Shown in pieces: positions 18,250 to 26,786 of a stretch of 64,000 bases of DNA. Each line of letters starts with the position of its first letter. Position 1 is the stretch's first letter. The notes under the pieces were generated by a model. That model had not been told where the DNA came from, searched no databases, and saw nothing but the letters and a program-made list of their open reading frames with translations. This DNA comes from Chryseomicrobium palamuruense (GTDB lineage Bacteria; Bacillota; Bacilli; Bacillales_A; Planococcaceae). The position numbers were made by a program, and so were the translations under genes. Location: NCBI RefSeq assembly GCF_042649045.1, contig NZ_JBHSEF010000010.1, positions 72,661-136,660 on the forward strand. Direction: 5' to 3'.

Positions 18250-18879
18250 ATGAAAAAACTATTACTAACAGGCTTCGAACCTTTTTTAAGCTTTTCAGTT
18301 AACCCGACGATGAAAATAGTAGAAGAACTGAACGGTCAAACAGTAGGAGATTATACAATCGAGGGAAGAGTATTGACAGTTGATTTTGAAAAAACAGGAA
18401 CTCAATTAATTCAATTAATTGAAGAAGTACAGCCGGATGCTCTTATTTCTCTAGGTCTAGCTGGTGGCAGATATAAAATTACCCCTGAACGTATTGCGAT
18501 TAACTTTAATGATGTAGCTGAGACAGATAAAGATAATGCAGGAAACACGCCTATCGATCAACCGATAATTGAGAGTGGCCCGGCTAGTTATTTAACTACT
18601 CTACCTGCCCGTAAAATGATTAATCGATTAATTGAAAATGGATATCCTGCAGAAATATCTAATTCTGCGGGGACCTATTTATGTAATAACACGATGTATA
18701 ATGGGCTTCACTACATGCATACAAATAAAAAAAATGTACCTGCAGGGTTTATCCATATTCCAGCTTCTCATGAGCTTGCACTTGAATATGGGAAGGTCCC
18801 AAGTTGGTCTCACAAAGACTTGCTAGAAAGTATAAAAATATGTATCGAGGTTTTAAATGATGAACAGCTCTCGAGCTGA
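18250..18879 (+). CDS. pcp: Pyrrolidone-carboxylate (pyroglutamyl) peptidase, copy 1
   Basis: 209 residues, normal length. The peptidase C15 catalytic set is intact: Glu80 in ITPERIA, Cys145 in NSAGTYLCN, His169 in GFIHIP. It removes N-terminal pyroglutamate from peptides in the cytoplasm. AGAGAGG precedes the ATG; its 3' end overlaps pxpB by 23 bases. Its product feeds directly into PxpABC. A second copy with the same residues in the same positions lies at 52813-53430. Confidence 0.95.
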   Translation: MKKLLLTGFEPFLSFSVNPTMKIVEELNGQTVGDYTIEGRVLTVDFEKTGTQLIQLIEEVQPDALISLGLAGGRYKITPERIAINFNDVAETDKDNAGNTPIDQPIIESGPASYLTTLPARKMINRLIENGYPAEISNSAGTYLCNNTMYNGLHYMHTNKKNVPAGFIHIPASHELALEYGKVPSWSHKDLLESIKICIEVLNDEQLSS

Positions 18880-19570
18880 CCTTACATTTTGGAGAAGTGG
18901 TGAAGATTCTCTTTATATCTATTTTGGTACCACCATTTCAGAAGGAGTATTTAAGAAGGTCGAACAATTAAATTCTTTTTTAGGTTCGTATCCAATTGAA
19001 GGAGTAATTGAATGGGTTACTTCCTATACAACGTTAACTATCTATTTTGACAGTGCAGTAGTATCTTTTGAAGAACTACAAGAAAAAATTTCTCGGAGCT
19101 TTTTAACTATGGAAACCTTCAACGTATCAAAAGAAGATAATGTTGTTAAGATCCCCGTATGTTATTCGACAACATATAGTCCAGATATGGACCGTGTCAT
19201 TGAACACACTGGTTTGAGTAAGCAAGAAATAATTCAAAGACATATTCATCCGCTCTACACGGTTTACACAGTGGGTTTCCTTCCAGGGTTTCCGTATTTG
19301 GGAGGACTTGATGATGTATTAATTACTCCTCGATTAGCGACACCTAGAAGAGTCGTCCCTGCTGGCTCTGTGGGAATCGGAGGCTCCCAGACGGGAGTGT
19401 ATCCTGTAGAGAATCCAGGGGGATGGAACTTAATAGGAATGACACCCGTAAAGTTATACGATCCTGAACGGGAAAATCCTTTTCTATGTAAGCCTGGTGA
19501 TAGAGTGAGATTTTATGAAATAACAGAAGCACAATACCAATCATGGGAGGAGGAGGAGTATGTATATTGA
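18857..19570 (+). CDS. pxpB: 5-oxoprolinase subunit B (PxpB/KipI)
   Basis: 237 residues. Family motifs: VYTVGFLPGFPYLGGL, the PRLATPRRVVPAGSVGIGG stretch and VENPGGWNLIGMTP. PxpB and PxpC form the carboxylase-like half of the prokaryotic ATP-dependent 5-oxoprolinase, which opens pyroglutamate to glutamate. In B. subtilis the homologue KipI also inhibits sporulation kinase KinA. Overlaps pcp and then pxpA (11 bases), so it is translationally coupled on both sides. Confidence 0.93.
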   Translation: MMNSSRADLTFWRSGEDSLYIYFGTTISEGVFKKVEQLNSFLGSYPIEGVIEWVTSYTTLTIYFDSAVVSFEELQEKISRSFLTMETFNVSKEDNVVKIPVCYSTTYSPDMDRVIEHTGLSKQEIIQRHIHPLYTVYTVGFLPGFPYLGGLDDVLITPRLATPRRVVPAGSVGIGGSQTGVYPVENPGGWNLIGMTPVKLYDPERENPFLCKPGDRVRFYEITEAQYQSWEEEEYVY

Positions 19571-20324
19571 TTTAAATGCCGACCTTGGTGAAAGTTACGG
19601 CTCATTTCAGGTGGGTAATGACCTAGAAATGTTTAAAACAATAACATCTGCCAATATTGCATGTGGATTTCATGCAGGAGATTACACTCACTTAGCGAAA
19701 ACGGTGGCAAATGCAAAATCCCATAATGTTGCAATTGGTGCCCATCCAGGATACCCGGACATCCATGGTTTTGGCAGAAGAGATTTTCATTTTTCAAAAG
19801 AAGAGATTTACCAAATGATGATCTATCAAATTGGTGCGGTTAAAGCATTTTGTCAAATCGATGATGTTCACTTACATCATGTAAAACCTCATGGGGCATT
19901 ATATAACAAGGCTGTTACTGATGATGATACGGCTAGCGCCATTGCGAAGGCGATTGCTGATCTTACTCCTACTAGTTTGGTTTATACACTTCCTAATAGC
20001 AGGCTTGAGTATTATGCAAACATGTTGGGGTTAAAAGTAGCTAGAGAAGGATTTGCTGATCGCGCGTATCAAAAGGATGGAACACTAGTACCTAGAAGTA
20101 TTTCTGGTTCCGTTTTAACTGAGATGGAGGATATCAGTGAACAAATCCTTGGTATGATATTTGATAAACGTGTAAAAAGCTTAACTGGAGAATGGGTAGA
20201 CATTGATGTACAAACGATTTGTTTTCATGGAGATGGTCAATCTGCTGATCGATATCTAACTGAAGTGAAACGTATGTTAGAGGCACGTGGTGTCAAAGTT
20301 CAACCCGTCTATACGTTTCTATGA
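19560..20324 (+). CDS. pxpA: 5-oxoprolinase subunit A (PxpA, LamB/YcsF family)
   Basis: 254 residues with the family signatures DLNADLGESYG, SANIACGFHAGD, IGAHPGYPD and HHVKPHGALYN; the conserved Asp/His residues form the metal-dependent hydrolase site. GGGAGGAGGAG precedes the ATG. It completes the three-subunit 5-oxoprolinase with PxpB and PxpC and overlaps pxpC by four bases. Confidence 0.94.
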   Translation: MYIDLNADLGESYGSFQVGNDLEMFKTITSANIACGFHAGDYTHLAKTVANAKSHNVAIGAHPGYPDIHGFGRRDFHFSKEEIYQMMIYQIGAVKAFCQIDDVHLHHVKPHGALYNKAVTDDDTASAIAKAIADLTPTSLVYTLPNSRLEYYANMLGLKVAREGFADRAYQKDGTLVPRSISGSVLTEMEDISEQILGMIFDKRVKSLTGEWVDIDVQTICFHGDGQSADRYLTEVKRMLEARGVKVQPVYTFL

Positions 20325-21217
20325 AAAAAGTATTTGAAGTAACCAAAAGTCTTTTGCATTGTTCTTTTCAAGGGGAGAGAAGAATAGGTTTTCGCAAGTT
20401 TGGAATTCCCCCGAGTGGCCCTATGGATATGCTTGCATATGAAAAAGCCTGTATTTTAGCAGGGGTTCGTATAGGGGAACCTCTTATCGAAATTATTGGA
20501 GGGAACTTCTCTCTAAATATACTGGAGGATTGTGAGATAGCTGTCACTGGCGCTGATCTAAATCACCAATTGGACGGAGAAAAATTTCCTCTTTGGAAGA
20601 CAATTCGCGTATATAAGGGCCAAACTATTACATTTGGTAATCCAGTGAACGGAATGATTGCCTATTTAGCTTTAGTTGGAGGCTATCAAACAAATTGGTA
20701 TTTGGGTTCCCCATCTACTTATACGAAAGGGAAGTTAGGAAAAATATTAACAAAGGGAACGATGATTGAGCAAAAGAGCTCAATGAACACAGACTACAAA
20801 TTATGGTATGCGAAAACGCTCGTGAATAGTCAACGCTCCTTGTGCCCATCAGTTATACCTACATATATGCCTGAAATAGAAGTGCGATATTGGCCATCTT
20901 ATCATTCACTAAATTTTTCTGAAGAGCAGCTTCAAACATTTCAAAACCAACAATATACGTTTAAAACTGGAAATCGAACAGGGTATTTGTTTGATGGGAA
21001 TCCGATTTATTTAGAAGACGGACATGATATTCCTTCGGAGGCAACGGAGTTTGGAACGATTCAACTTCCCCCTAATGGAAAACCGATTATTTTAATGTCA
21101 GATGCACAGACAATAGGCGGATATGTCACATTAGGAAAAATTGATCCTGCTGACCTGTGGAAAATTGCACAATTGAAACCAGGAGGAAAAGTTAGTTTTC
21201 ACGAGCAACAAATTTAG
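20321..21217 (+). CDS. pxpC: 5-oxoprolinase subunit C (PxpC/KipA)
   Basis: 298 residues of the biotin-dependent carboxylase-like (AHS2/KipA) family: GFRKFGIPPSGPMDMLAYE, LEDCEIAVTGAD, a YLALVGGYQ stretch, and the late TQL-type segment ILMSDAQTIGGYVTLG. Last gene of the operon. It partners PxpB in activating 5-oxoproline with ATP. Confidence 0.93.
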   Translation: MKKVFEVTKSLLHCSFQGERRIGFRKFGIPPSGPMDMLAYEKACILAGVRIGEPLIEIIGGNFSLNILEDCEIAVTGADLNHQLDGEKFPLWKTIRVYKGQTITFGNPVNGMIAYLALVGGYQTNWYLGSPSTYTKGKLGKILTKGTMIEQKSSMNTDYKLWYAKTLVNSQRSLCPSVIPTYMPEIEVRYWPSYHSLNFSEEQLQTFQNQQYTFKTGNRTGYLFDGNPIYLEDGHDIPSEATEFGTIQLPPNGKPIILMSDAQTIGGYVTLGKIDPADLWKIAQLKPGGKVSFHEQQI

Positions 21218-21520
21218 TACGCTACTATGTACTAGTCACTCGAATAATTTTAGTTAATGTTGAATTCGAAATCATCGCAAAAAAATCCCGTGGCAACCAC
21301 CGCGGGATTACCTATGCTAACTTATATAAAACAGTCGTCAAACGACCTTATACTCTAGAAAGTTTTGCTTGAAAAAGGTATTAAAAACTACCTACTACTA
21401 TCCGTGATGAACTAGTTTTATCCTTGCGGATGCAGGGGCTTTTTACTTTATTAACTTTTAAAAGCATTTTCACTTTCTCAAAAAATAGTCGACATAATAA
21501 AACAAATTATTAAAAAACTC
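21218..21520. other. Intergenic region between the pyroglutamate and hexuronate operons
   Basis: No gene is seen. It contains a strong hairpin AATCCCGTGG/CCGCGGGATT (21284-21309) whose T-tail is on the minus strand (A7 run at 21279-21285), and a weaker plus-strand hairpin CCTTGC/GCAGGG followed by CTTTTT (about 21422-21445), which could end the pxp transcript. Confidence 0.5.
21284..21309 (-). terminator. Hairpin with minus-strand T-tail
   Basis: 10-bp arms (one G-U pair) and loop CAACCA. Reading the minus strand, the stem is followed by TTTTTTT. No minus-strand gene lies upstream of it, so it may instead act as a 3' mRNA-stabilising stem for the plus-strand operon. Confidence 0.5.
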
Positions 21521-21550
21521 TTGCCAGTTGAAAGGGCTTTCATTTATACT
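21521..21550 (+). promoter_or_regulatory. Sigma-A-type promoter of the hexuronate operon
   Basis: TTGCCA (21521-21526), an 18-base spacer and TATACT (21545-21550), just upstream of a palindromic operator and the kdgR-like gene. Confidence 0.65.
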
Positions 21551-21568
21551 AGCAATTAAGCAAGTTAC

Positions 21569-21591
21569 TAAACCGGTTTACTAAACCGTTC
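21569..21591 (+). promoter_or_regulatory. LacI-type (KdgR) operator
   Basis: A perfect 12-bp palindrome TAAACCGGTTTA (21569-21580) with a second half-site CTAAACCGTT right after it. It lies 18 bases after the -10 box and immediately upstream of the LacI-family gene, as in an autoregulated KdgR operon. Confidence 0.7.
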
Positions 21592-21615
21592 TAGTTGTAG
21601 ATGGAGGCAGGTTCA

Positions 21616-22635
21616 ATGAAGAAAGTTACCATGATGGATGTAGCGAAAGAAGCAGGTGTTTCTAAGAGTACCGTTTCTCAGTACATCAATAATCGCTTTG
21701 AATACATGTCTCAAGAAACACGGGAACGTATCGAACAGTCGATCAAAGATTTAGGCTATATTCCAAACTTCATTGCTAAAAGCCTGAAGCAGAAAAAGAC
21801 GTCCACCATTGGTGTGATCGTCGCCAATATTCTTCACGCCTTCTCGACAGAGATTATTCGGTCCATTGAAGATGTGGCGGGCGAACATCATGTTCACGTA
21901 TTTGTTTGCAATGCAGATGACAATCCAGAAAAAGAGAAAGAATATATTGAGATGCTACTTGCTAAACAAGTCGATGGGTTAATCATTTTACCGACGGGTG
22001 GGAACATTGAATTATATTGCTCACTGAAAAAGATGAAGTTTCCCATCGTCTTTATGGATAGAAAGATTCAGCCTACGCTCTATCCAACCTTGTTACTCGA
22101 CAACCATTCGGCTGCGGAACTTGCTGTCACTGAATTGATTCGGGCAGGGAATAAGCGAATCGGATTCATCAGTTCGACCATCCTTCCACAAGTGACACCA
22201 CGTATGGAACGTCTCGAAGGGTATCGTCATACACTCATGCTAAACGATTTACAGGTGAATGAGCAGTGGGTCGTACAAGGGAAAGCGGAGGCTATTCGAG
22301 AACAGCTCAGCGAGTTATACGAGTCAGGAAGTTTTCCGGATGCCATCTTTACGGCAAACGACTTATCACTCATTGAATTATTGAAGTTCACAAAGCAACA
22401 TGCTATCCAGATTCCAGAAGATTTGAGAGTGGTCACTATCGATGATTCACCCTATCTGGATGCGTTCACACCTTCCATTACCGTCGTCAAACAACCGACG
22501 TTTGTGATGGGTAAAGAAGCGGCAACATTGTTATTAAAATTGATTAAACACCCGATCTTCAAAGAGGAATATGATGCCAAGCGTTTTACGCCAGAGCTGA
22601 TTAAACGGGAATCCATTCAAATGGAGCGAATATAA
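21616..22635 (+). CDS. kdgR: LacI-family repressor, KdgR-like
   Basis: 339 residues. N-terminal HTH TMMDVAKEAGVSKSTVSQYINN and a periplasmic-binding-type sensor domain (IGVIVANI.., RIGFISS, IDDSPY). I chose ATG 21616 because GGAGGCAGG lies 8 bases upstream; ATG 21601 is in frame but poorly placed. As first gene of a kdgK-kdgA-uxuAB operon it most likely represses it and responds to 2-keto-3-deoxygluconate (known for KdgR). Its stop is followed directly by the kdgK ATG. Confidence 0.85.
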   Translation: MKKVTMMDVAKEAGVSKSTVSQYINNRFEYMSQETRERIEQSIKDLGYIPNFIAKSLKQKKTSTIGVIVANILHAFSTEIIRSIEDVAGEHHVHVFVCNADDNPEKEKEYIEMLLAKQVDGLIILPTGGNIELYCSLKKMKFPIVFMDRKIQPTLYPTLLLDNHSAAELAVTELIRAGNKRIGFISSTILPQVTPRMERLEGYRHTLMLNDLQVNEQWVVQGKAEAIREQLSELYESGSFPDAIFTANDLSLIELLKFTKQHAIQIPEDLRVVTIDDSPYLDAFTPSITVVKQPTFVMGKEAATLLLKLIKHPIFKEEYDAKRFTPELIKRESIQMERI

Positions 22636-23592
22636 ATGGTATCAAAACTAAAAGTGCTCACTATTGGTGATGCAATGATCACAATGAATCCAACATCCAC
22701 CGGCCCTCTCCGCTTCGTCTCGACATTCGAACGGAAAGTAGGCGGAGCAGAACTAAACTTCGCCATCGGATGTGCACGACTTGGACTCGATACGGCCTGG
22801 GTCAGTCGGTTAGGCGACGATGAATTTGGTCGCGTAATTTATAACTTTGCACGAGGTGAAGGTGTTGATGTAGACCACGTCGAATTTGTCGAAGGCCATC
22901 CGACCTCCATCAACTTTAAAGAGATTCGTGAAGATGGTTCAGGGAAGACGTTTTATTACCGCTACCACTCACCTGTACTCTCGTTTACGAAAGAACAGTT
23001 TACGAAAGAGATGTTTAATCAAGTTGATGTTCTTCATATTTCTGGCGTGTTTATGGCAATTGATCCACAGAATGTCGAATTGATTCAGCATGTAGTAAAA
23101 CTCGCGAAAGAATCCAATACAACTGTATCATTTGATCCGAATCTACGCTTAAAACTTTGGACCATTGAAGATGCACGAGCGGCATATGCACCTCTATGGG
23201 ATCATGTGGATATCGTATTAACGGGTCTGGATGAAATCGACTTGCTGCTAGGTCACAATGATAAAGAAAAACTTGCAGCATTTAGCAAGAGGCATCACAT
23301 TCAAGACTTCGTCATTAAAGACGGCGCAAACGGGTCGATGCTCTTTACCAATGACGAATGGATTCACGTCTCTCCATTTAAAGTTCAACCGATTGATACA
23401 GTGGGTGCTGGAGATGGCTTCGATGCCGCCTACATCTATAGTTACTTGAACCAACTTTCACCTGCTGAACGCTTACGTGTAGCAAATGGTGCTGGCGCAT
23501 TAGTGACAACAGTTTCAGGGGACAATGAAGGGCTGCCTTATCTAGACGAACTAAACCGATTTATCAATCAAGAATCAGTCATAGAACGGTAG
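22636..23592 (+). CDS. kdgK: 2-keto-3-deoxygluconate kinase (PfkB family)
   Basis: 318 residues of the ribokinase/PfkB fold. GGAELNFAIGCARLG near the N-terminus binds sugar; DTVGAGDGFDAAY carries the catalytic Asp near residue 256 and the anion hole. It phosphorylates KDG made by UxuA to KDPG, the substrate of KdgA encoded further on. It starts on the base after the kdgR stop. Confidence 0.88.
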   Translation: MVSKLKVLTIGDAMITMNPTSTGPLRFVSTFERKVGGAELNFAIGCARLGLDTAWVSRLGDDEFGRVIYNFARGEGVDVDHVEFVEGHPTSINFKEIREDGSGKTFYYRYHSPVLSFTKEQFTKEMFNQVDVLHISGVFMAIDPQNVELIQHVVKLAKESNTTVSFDPNLRLKLWTIEDARAAYAPLWDHVDIVLTGLDEIDLLLGHNDKEKLAAFSKRHHIQDFVIKDGANGSMLFTNDEWIHVSPFKVQPIDTVGAGDGFDAAYIYSYLNQLSPAERLRVANGAGALVTTVSGDNEGLPYLDELNRFINQESVIER

Positions 23593-23600
23593 GTGGACTT

Positions 23601-24143
23601 ATGAAAACCATACAAACCATCGTCGACGAGATGATAACCGTCAGCAGAGCGGTTCAAGAAGAAGAGTATCTTCAGCTTGTCCAGCTGCTTCAACAAAACA
23701 AACGCTTCTTCTTCACAGGAGAAGGGCGTTCTGGATTCATTATGAAAGCGGTTGCGATGCGTATGATGCATGCAGGGAAAACCGTATTTGTCGTAGGAGA
23801 AACCATCACACCCTCTATCACACAAGAGGATGTTCTCCTTGTGCTATCAGGTTCTGGCACGACACCTTCAAGTGTACATGTCGCTCAACAAGCCAAAAAA
23901 TCCGGTGCGACCATCTTTCTAATCACAGCGGATGCGGATGCACTAGAAACAGCACCTTTTTCAAAAGGATTAGTCATTCCCGCTTCAACAAAGTCTCAAA
24001 AGCATCATACACGAAAGACAATTCAGCCGTTAGGCAATCAATTCGACCAAGCAGCGCACCTGATTTTAGATGCATCTATCATAGACGCTACACAAGAAAC
24101 ATCCTATGATTCGATGAAGAAAAATCATGCGAATCTTGAATAG
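23601..24143 (+). CDS. hxlB: 6-phospho-3-hexuloisomerase (HxlB/PHI), SIS domain
   Basis: 180 residues, one SIS domain: FFTGEGRSGFIMKAVAMRMMH, VLSGSGTTPS, PLGNQFDQAAHLILDA. These fit HxlB, which interconverts hexulose 6-phosphate and fructose 6-phosphate in the ribulose-monophosphate route. Its partner HxlA is encoded at the far end of the same operon (31654-32286), not beside it as is usual. GGTGG-type site 8 bases upstream. Confidence 0.85.
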   Translation: MKTIQTIVDEMITVSRAVQEEEYLQLVQLLQQNKRFFFTGEGRSGFIMKAVAMRMMHAGKTVFVVGETITPSITQEDVLLVLSGSGTTPSSVHVAQQAKKSGATIFLITADADALETAPFSKGLVIPASTKSQKHHTRKTIQPLGNQFDQAAHLILDASIIDATQETSYDSMKKNHANLE

Positions 24144-24155
24144 GGAGGAAAACAA

Positions 24156-25169
24156 ATGAGTACAGTTACAAAACCTCATCACGAGATCAAATCAATGGTA
24201 GTGAATAAATTTATAGCCGCGGGTGTGTCGAATGAACATGCAGAAAAAGTGGCAGATGTGTTGATTCATGCAGACCTAAGAGGCGTCAACTCACATGGCG
24301 TCCTTCGTACCGAACACTATTTAAACCGAATCAACGCAGGCGGAATAAAGCCTGACGCAACACCTGGATTTACAGCTACTGGACCTGTCACAGGAGTTGT
24401 TGATGGGGAAGATGGGTTTGGACACGTCAATGCAGACCTCGCCATGGACCATGCCATCCAGATGGCGAAGACTGCAGGAATTGGCATGGTGACCGTCGTG
24501 AACAGCAGTCATTGCGGAGCGCTTAGTTATTTTGTTGAAAAGGCAGCCAACGAAAACTTGATTGGTATGGCTATGACACATACCGATAAAATCGTTGTCC
24601 CATTTGGCGGCAAGGAAGCCTTTTTAGGCACAAACCCAATTGCTTACGGAGTGCCAGCCCGGAATAATAAGCCATTTATTCTCGATATGGCAACGTCCAA
24701 TGTGGCGCTAGGAAAAATACTTCAACATCGCGAGCTAGGAAAAGACATTCCGGCCGGGTGGGGAGTTGATGAAAACGGCAATTCCGTGACAGACCCACAC
24801 GCGGTGAAGTCGCTCACACCATTCGGTGGTCCTAAGGGTTATGGATTATCAGTGATTGTCGATATCTTTTCGGGGTTACTAGCTGGAGCCGCTTTTGGTC
24901 CGCACATTTCACCTATGTACGAAGGCCTTGATAAGCCAAGAAAACTCGGCCATTATGTCTGTGCCATTAATCCATCGTTCTTCACGACTCTAGATGGCTT
25001 CTTAGATTCTATGGATCAAATGATTGATGAACTTCATCAAGTGCAGCCTGCTGAAGGATTCTCACAGGTCCTCGTTCCAGGGGAGATTGAACAACAAAAT
25101 GAAGAACGCAGCTTGAAAGAAGGAATTACGATCGCGTCTTCTGTCTACGATTTTCTAGCAACACCTTAA
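24156..25169 (+). CDS. Malate/lactate dehydrogenase-family oxidoreductase (YjmC-like)
   Basis: 337 residues, the length of B. subtilis YjmC from the exu locus. Family features: ADLRGVNSHGVLRT with the catalytic His, VNSSHCGALSYF, PFGGKEAFLGTNPIAYG and the late FGGPKGYGLS. NAD(P)-dependent oxidation/reduction of a sugar acid or hydroxy acid is expected; ureidoglycolate and diketogulonate enzymes share the fold, so the substrate is open. GGGAGGAAAAC precedes the ATG. Confidence 0.8.
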   Translation: MSTVTKPHHEIKSMVVNKFIAAGVSNEHAEKVADVLIHADLRGVNSHGVLRTEHYLNRINAGGIKPDATPGFTATGPVTGVVDGEDGFGHVNADLAMDHAIQMAKTAGIGMVTVVNSSHCGALSYFVEKAANENLIGMAMTHTDKIVVPFGGKEAFLGTNPIAYGVPARNNKPFILDMATSNVALGKILQHRELGKDIPAGWGVDENGNSVTDPHAVKSLTPFGGPKGYGLSVIVDIFSGLLAGAAFGPHISPMYEGLDKPRKLGHYVCAINPSFFTTLDGFLDSMDQMIDELHQVQPAEGFSQVLVPGEIEQQNEERSLKEGITIASSVYDFLATP

Positions 25170-25223
25170 CTATTGGTACTAATGATTTAGTATATACAAC
25201 TACATTTTAAGGGGGATTTACAC

Positions 25224-26222
25224 ATGAAAAAATTTCGTTGGGTTTCTGTACTAGCAGCTTCTGCATTATTTTTGGGAGCTTGCGGATCAGACAGCAGTTC
25301 ACAAGGGGAAGAGGGAGTCGAGTCAGTAACATGGAAGTTAGGTCACTTGGCCGATGAAAATCACATCTGGCACAAGACAGCTGAAGAATTTGCTTCTCTT
25401 GTAGAAGAAAAGACAGACGGGTCAATCACAATCAACATCTATCCAAGTAACTCGTTAGGTGGAGAGACGGATACGATCAATGCCATCTCTTCCGGAACAG
25501 CTGATATGGTCATCTCCGGTGAAACTCTTCAAAACTGGGCACCAAAAGCAGCACTTATGGCAACACCTTATGCATTCCGTGACCTAGAACACGTACAGGC
25601 TGTCGTTGATGGAGAAATCGGTCAAGAGATTGCTGATGAAATCAATGAAAAAGCAGGACTTACACCACTTTACTATCATACACGTGCACCACGTAACTTA
25701 ACGTCGACTGAAAAAATTGAAACACCTGCTGATCTTGCTGGGTTCTCCATGCGTGTTCCGAACGTACCACTATTCTTAAATGCATGGGAAGCAGCAGGTG
25801 CGAAACCACAAGTCATGGACTTTAATGAAGTATTTACAGGTATTCAACAAGGCGTTATTAATGGTCAAGAAAACCCTGTTGATTTGATTCAAAGTGGCGC
25901 GCTTTATGAAGTGCAAAACTATGTAAACCGTACGGAGCATGTTTACTCTTGGATTTATGTTCTTGTTGGAAATAAACAATGGGAAGCTATTTCTGATGAA
26001 CAGCGTGCTGCTGTAGAAGAAGCTGCAGCTGAAGCGCAAGCATTTGGCGAAAAGCTTTATGAAGAAGAAATTTCAAAGATCGAAGCCGCTCTTGAAGAAG
26101 AAGGCATGGAGTTTGTAGATGTGGATCAAGATGCATTCCGTGAAGCTATGGTTCCAGCAGTAGAAAGCTTCTTAAGTGAAGAGCAGTTGGATCTATACAA
26201 CCGTATCTTAGAAACAGAATAA
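25224..26222 (+). CDS. TRAP transporter substrate-binding lipoprotein (DctP family)
   Basis: 332 residues. Lipobox LGAC gives Cys20 as anchor. DctP features: WKLGHLADENHIWHK, TINIYPSNSLGGETD, the carboxylate-clamp arginine region GFSMRVPNVP and the QQGVINGQENP stretch. It captures an acidic sugar, most likely a hexuronate such as glucuronate or galacturonate (inference from the operon), for DctQM. GGGGGAT precedes the ATG. A hairpin follows. Confidence 0.9.
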   Translation: MKKFRWVSVLAASALFLGACGSDSSSQGEEGVESVTWKLGHLADENHIWHKTAEEFASLVEEKTDGSITINIYPSNSLGGETDTINAISSGTADMVISGETLQNWAPKAALMATPYAFRDLEHVQAVVDGEIGQEIADEINEKAGLTPLYYHTRAPRNLTSTEKIETPADLAGFSMRVPNVPLFLNAWEAAGAKPQVMDFNEVFTGIQQGVINGQENPVDLIQSGALYEVQNYVNRTEHVYSWIYVLVGNKQWEAISDEQRAAVEEAAAEAQAFGEKLYEEEISKIEAALEEEGMEFVDVDQDAFREAMVPAVESFLSEEQLDLYNRILETE

Positions 26223-26232
26223 GAGGGAATGT

Positions 26233-26268
26233 AAAGGCACGTTGGACCTTGGTCCTGTGCCTTTCCAT
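26233..26268 (+). terminator. Intercistronic hairpin between dctP and dctQ
   Basis: AAAGGCAC pairs with GTGCCTTT and an inner GGACC/GGTCC stem stacks within it; a short pyrimidine tail follows. Likely causes partial termination or mRNA stabilisation that favours the binding protein. Confidence 0.65.
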
Positions 26269-26291
26269 TTATCTTAAGAGGAGGTACCCCA

Positions 26292-26786
26292 ATGGGTGTA
26301 TTAAAAATTGTTACTCGTATCCTAGGTCTCTTAGCAGTGTTGTGTTTAAGTGGACTGATTATTGTCGTTTCTATGCAAATATTGTCACGTTATTTACCTA
26401 TTTCGTATGTATGGACAGAAGAATTGACGCGCTATTTATTTTTATTTGCTATTAGTTTTGCTGCTCCTCTTGCCTTGTTACGCAATGAATATATCAACGT
26501 CGATCTGATTGTTAACCGATTCCCAGAGACGTTTCGCCGGTACTATGAGATTGGCGTTTATGTATTAATTGCATGCATCAGTGCAGTGCTCATTCGAGAA
26601 GGTTGGATATTTGTTGAAATTGGAAAATCACAAGCCTCCGCTACGATGCCTATTCAAATGTCCGTTATTCACGCATCCATTTTATTTATGGGAATCGCTC
26701 TATTTTTGATGTCTTTAGTGCGAATTGGATTCTTATTTAAGAATAAGAAAAATCCTTACGAAACTACGTACGGAGGGGAACTCTAA
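26292..26786 (+). CDS. TRAP transporter small permease (DctQ family)
   Basis: 164 residues with four membrane segments; the WTEELTRYLFLFAISFAAPLA stretch is typical of DctQ. AGAGGAGGT precedes the ATG. Its last base is shared with the start of the large permease gene. Confidence 0.88.
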   Translation: MGVLKIVTRILGLLAVLCLSGLIIVVSMQILSRYLPISYVWTEELTRYLFLFAISFAAPLALLRNEYINVDLIVNRFPETFRRYYEIGVYVLIACISAVLIREGWIFVEIGKSQASATMPIQMSVIHASILFMGIALFLMSLVRIGFLFKNKKNPYETTYGGEL

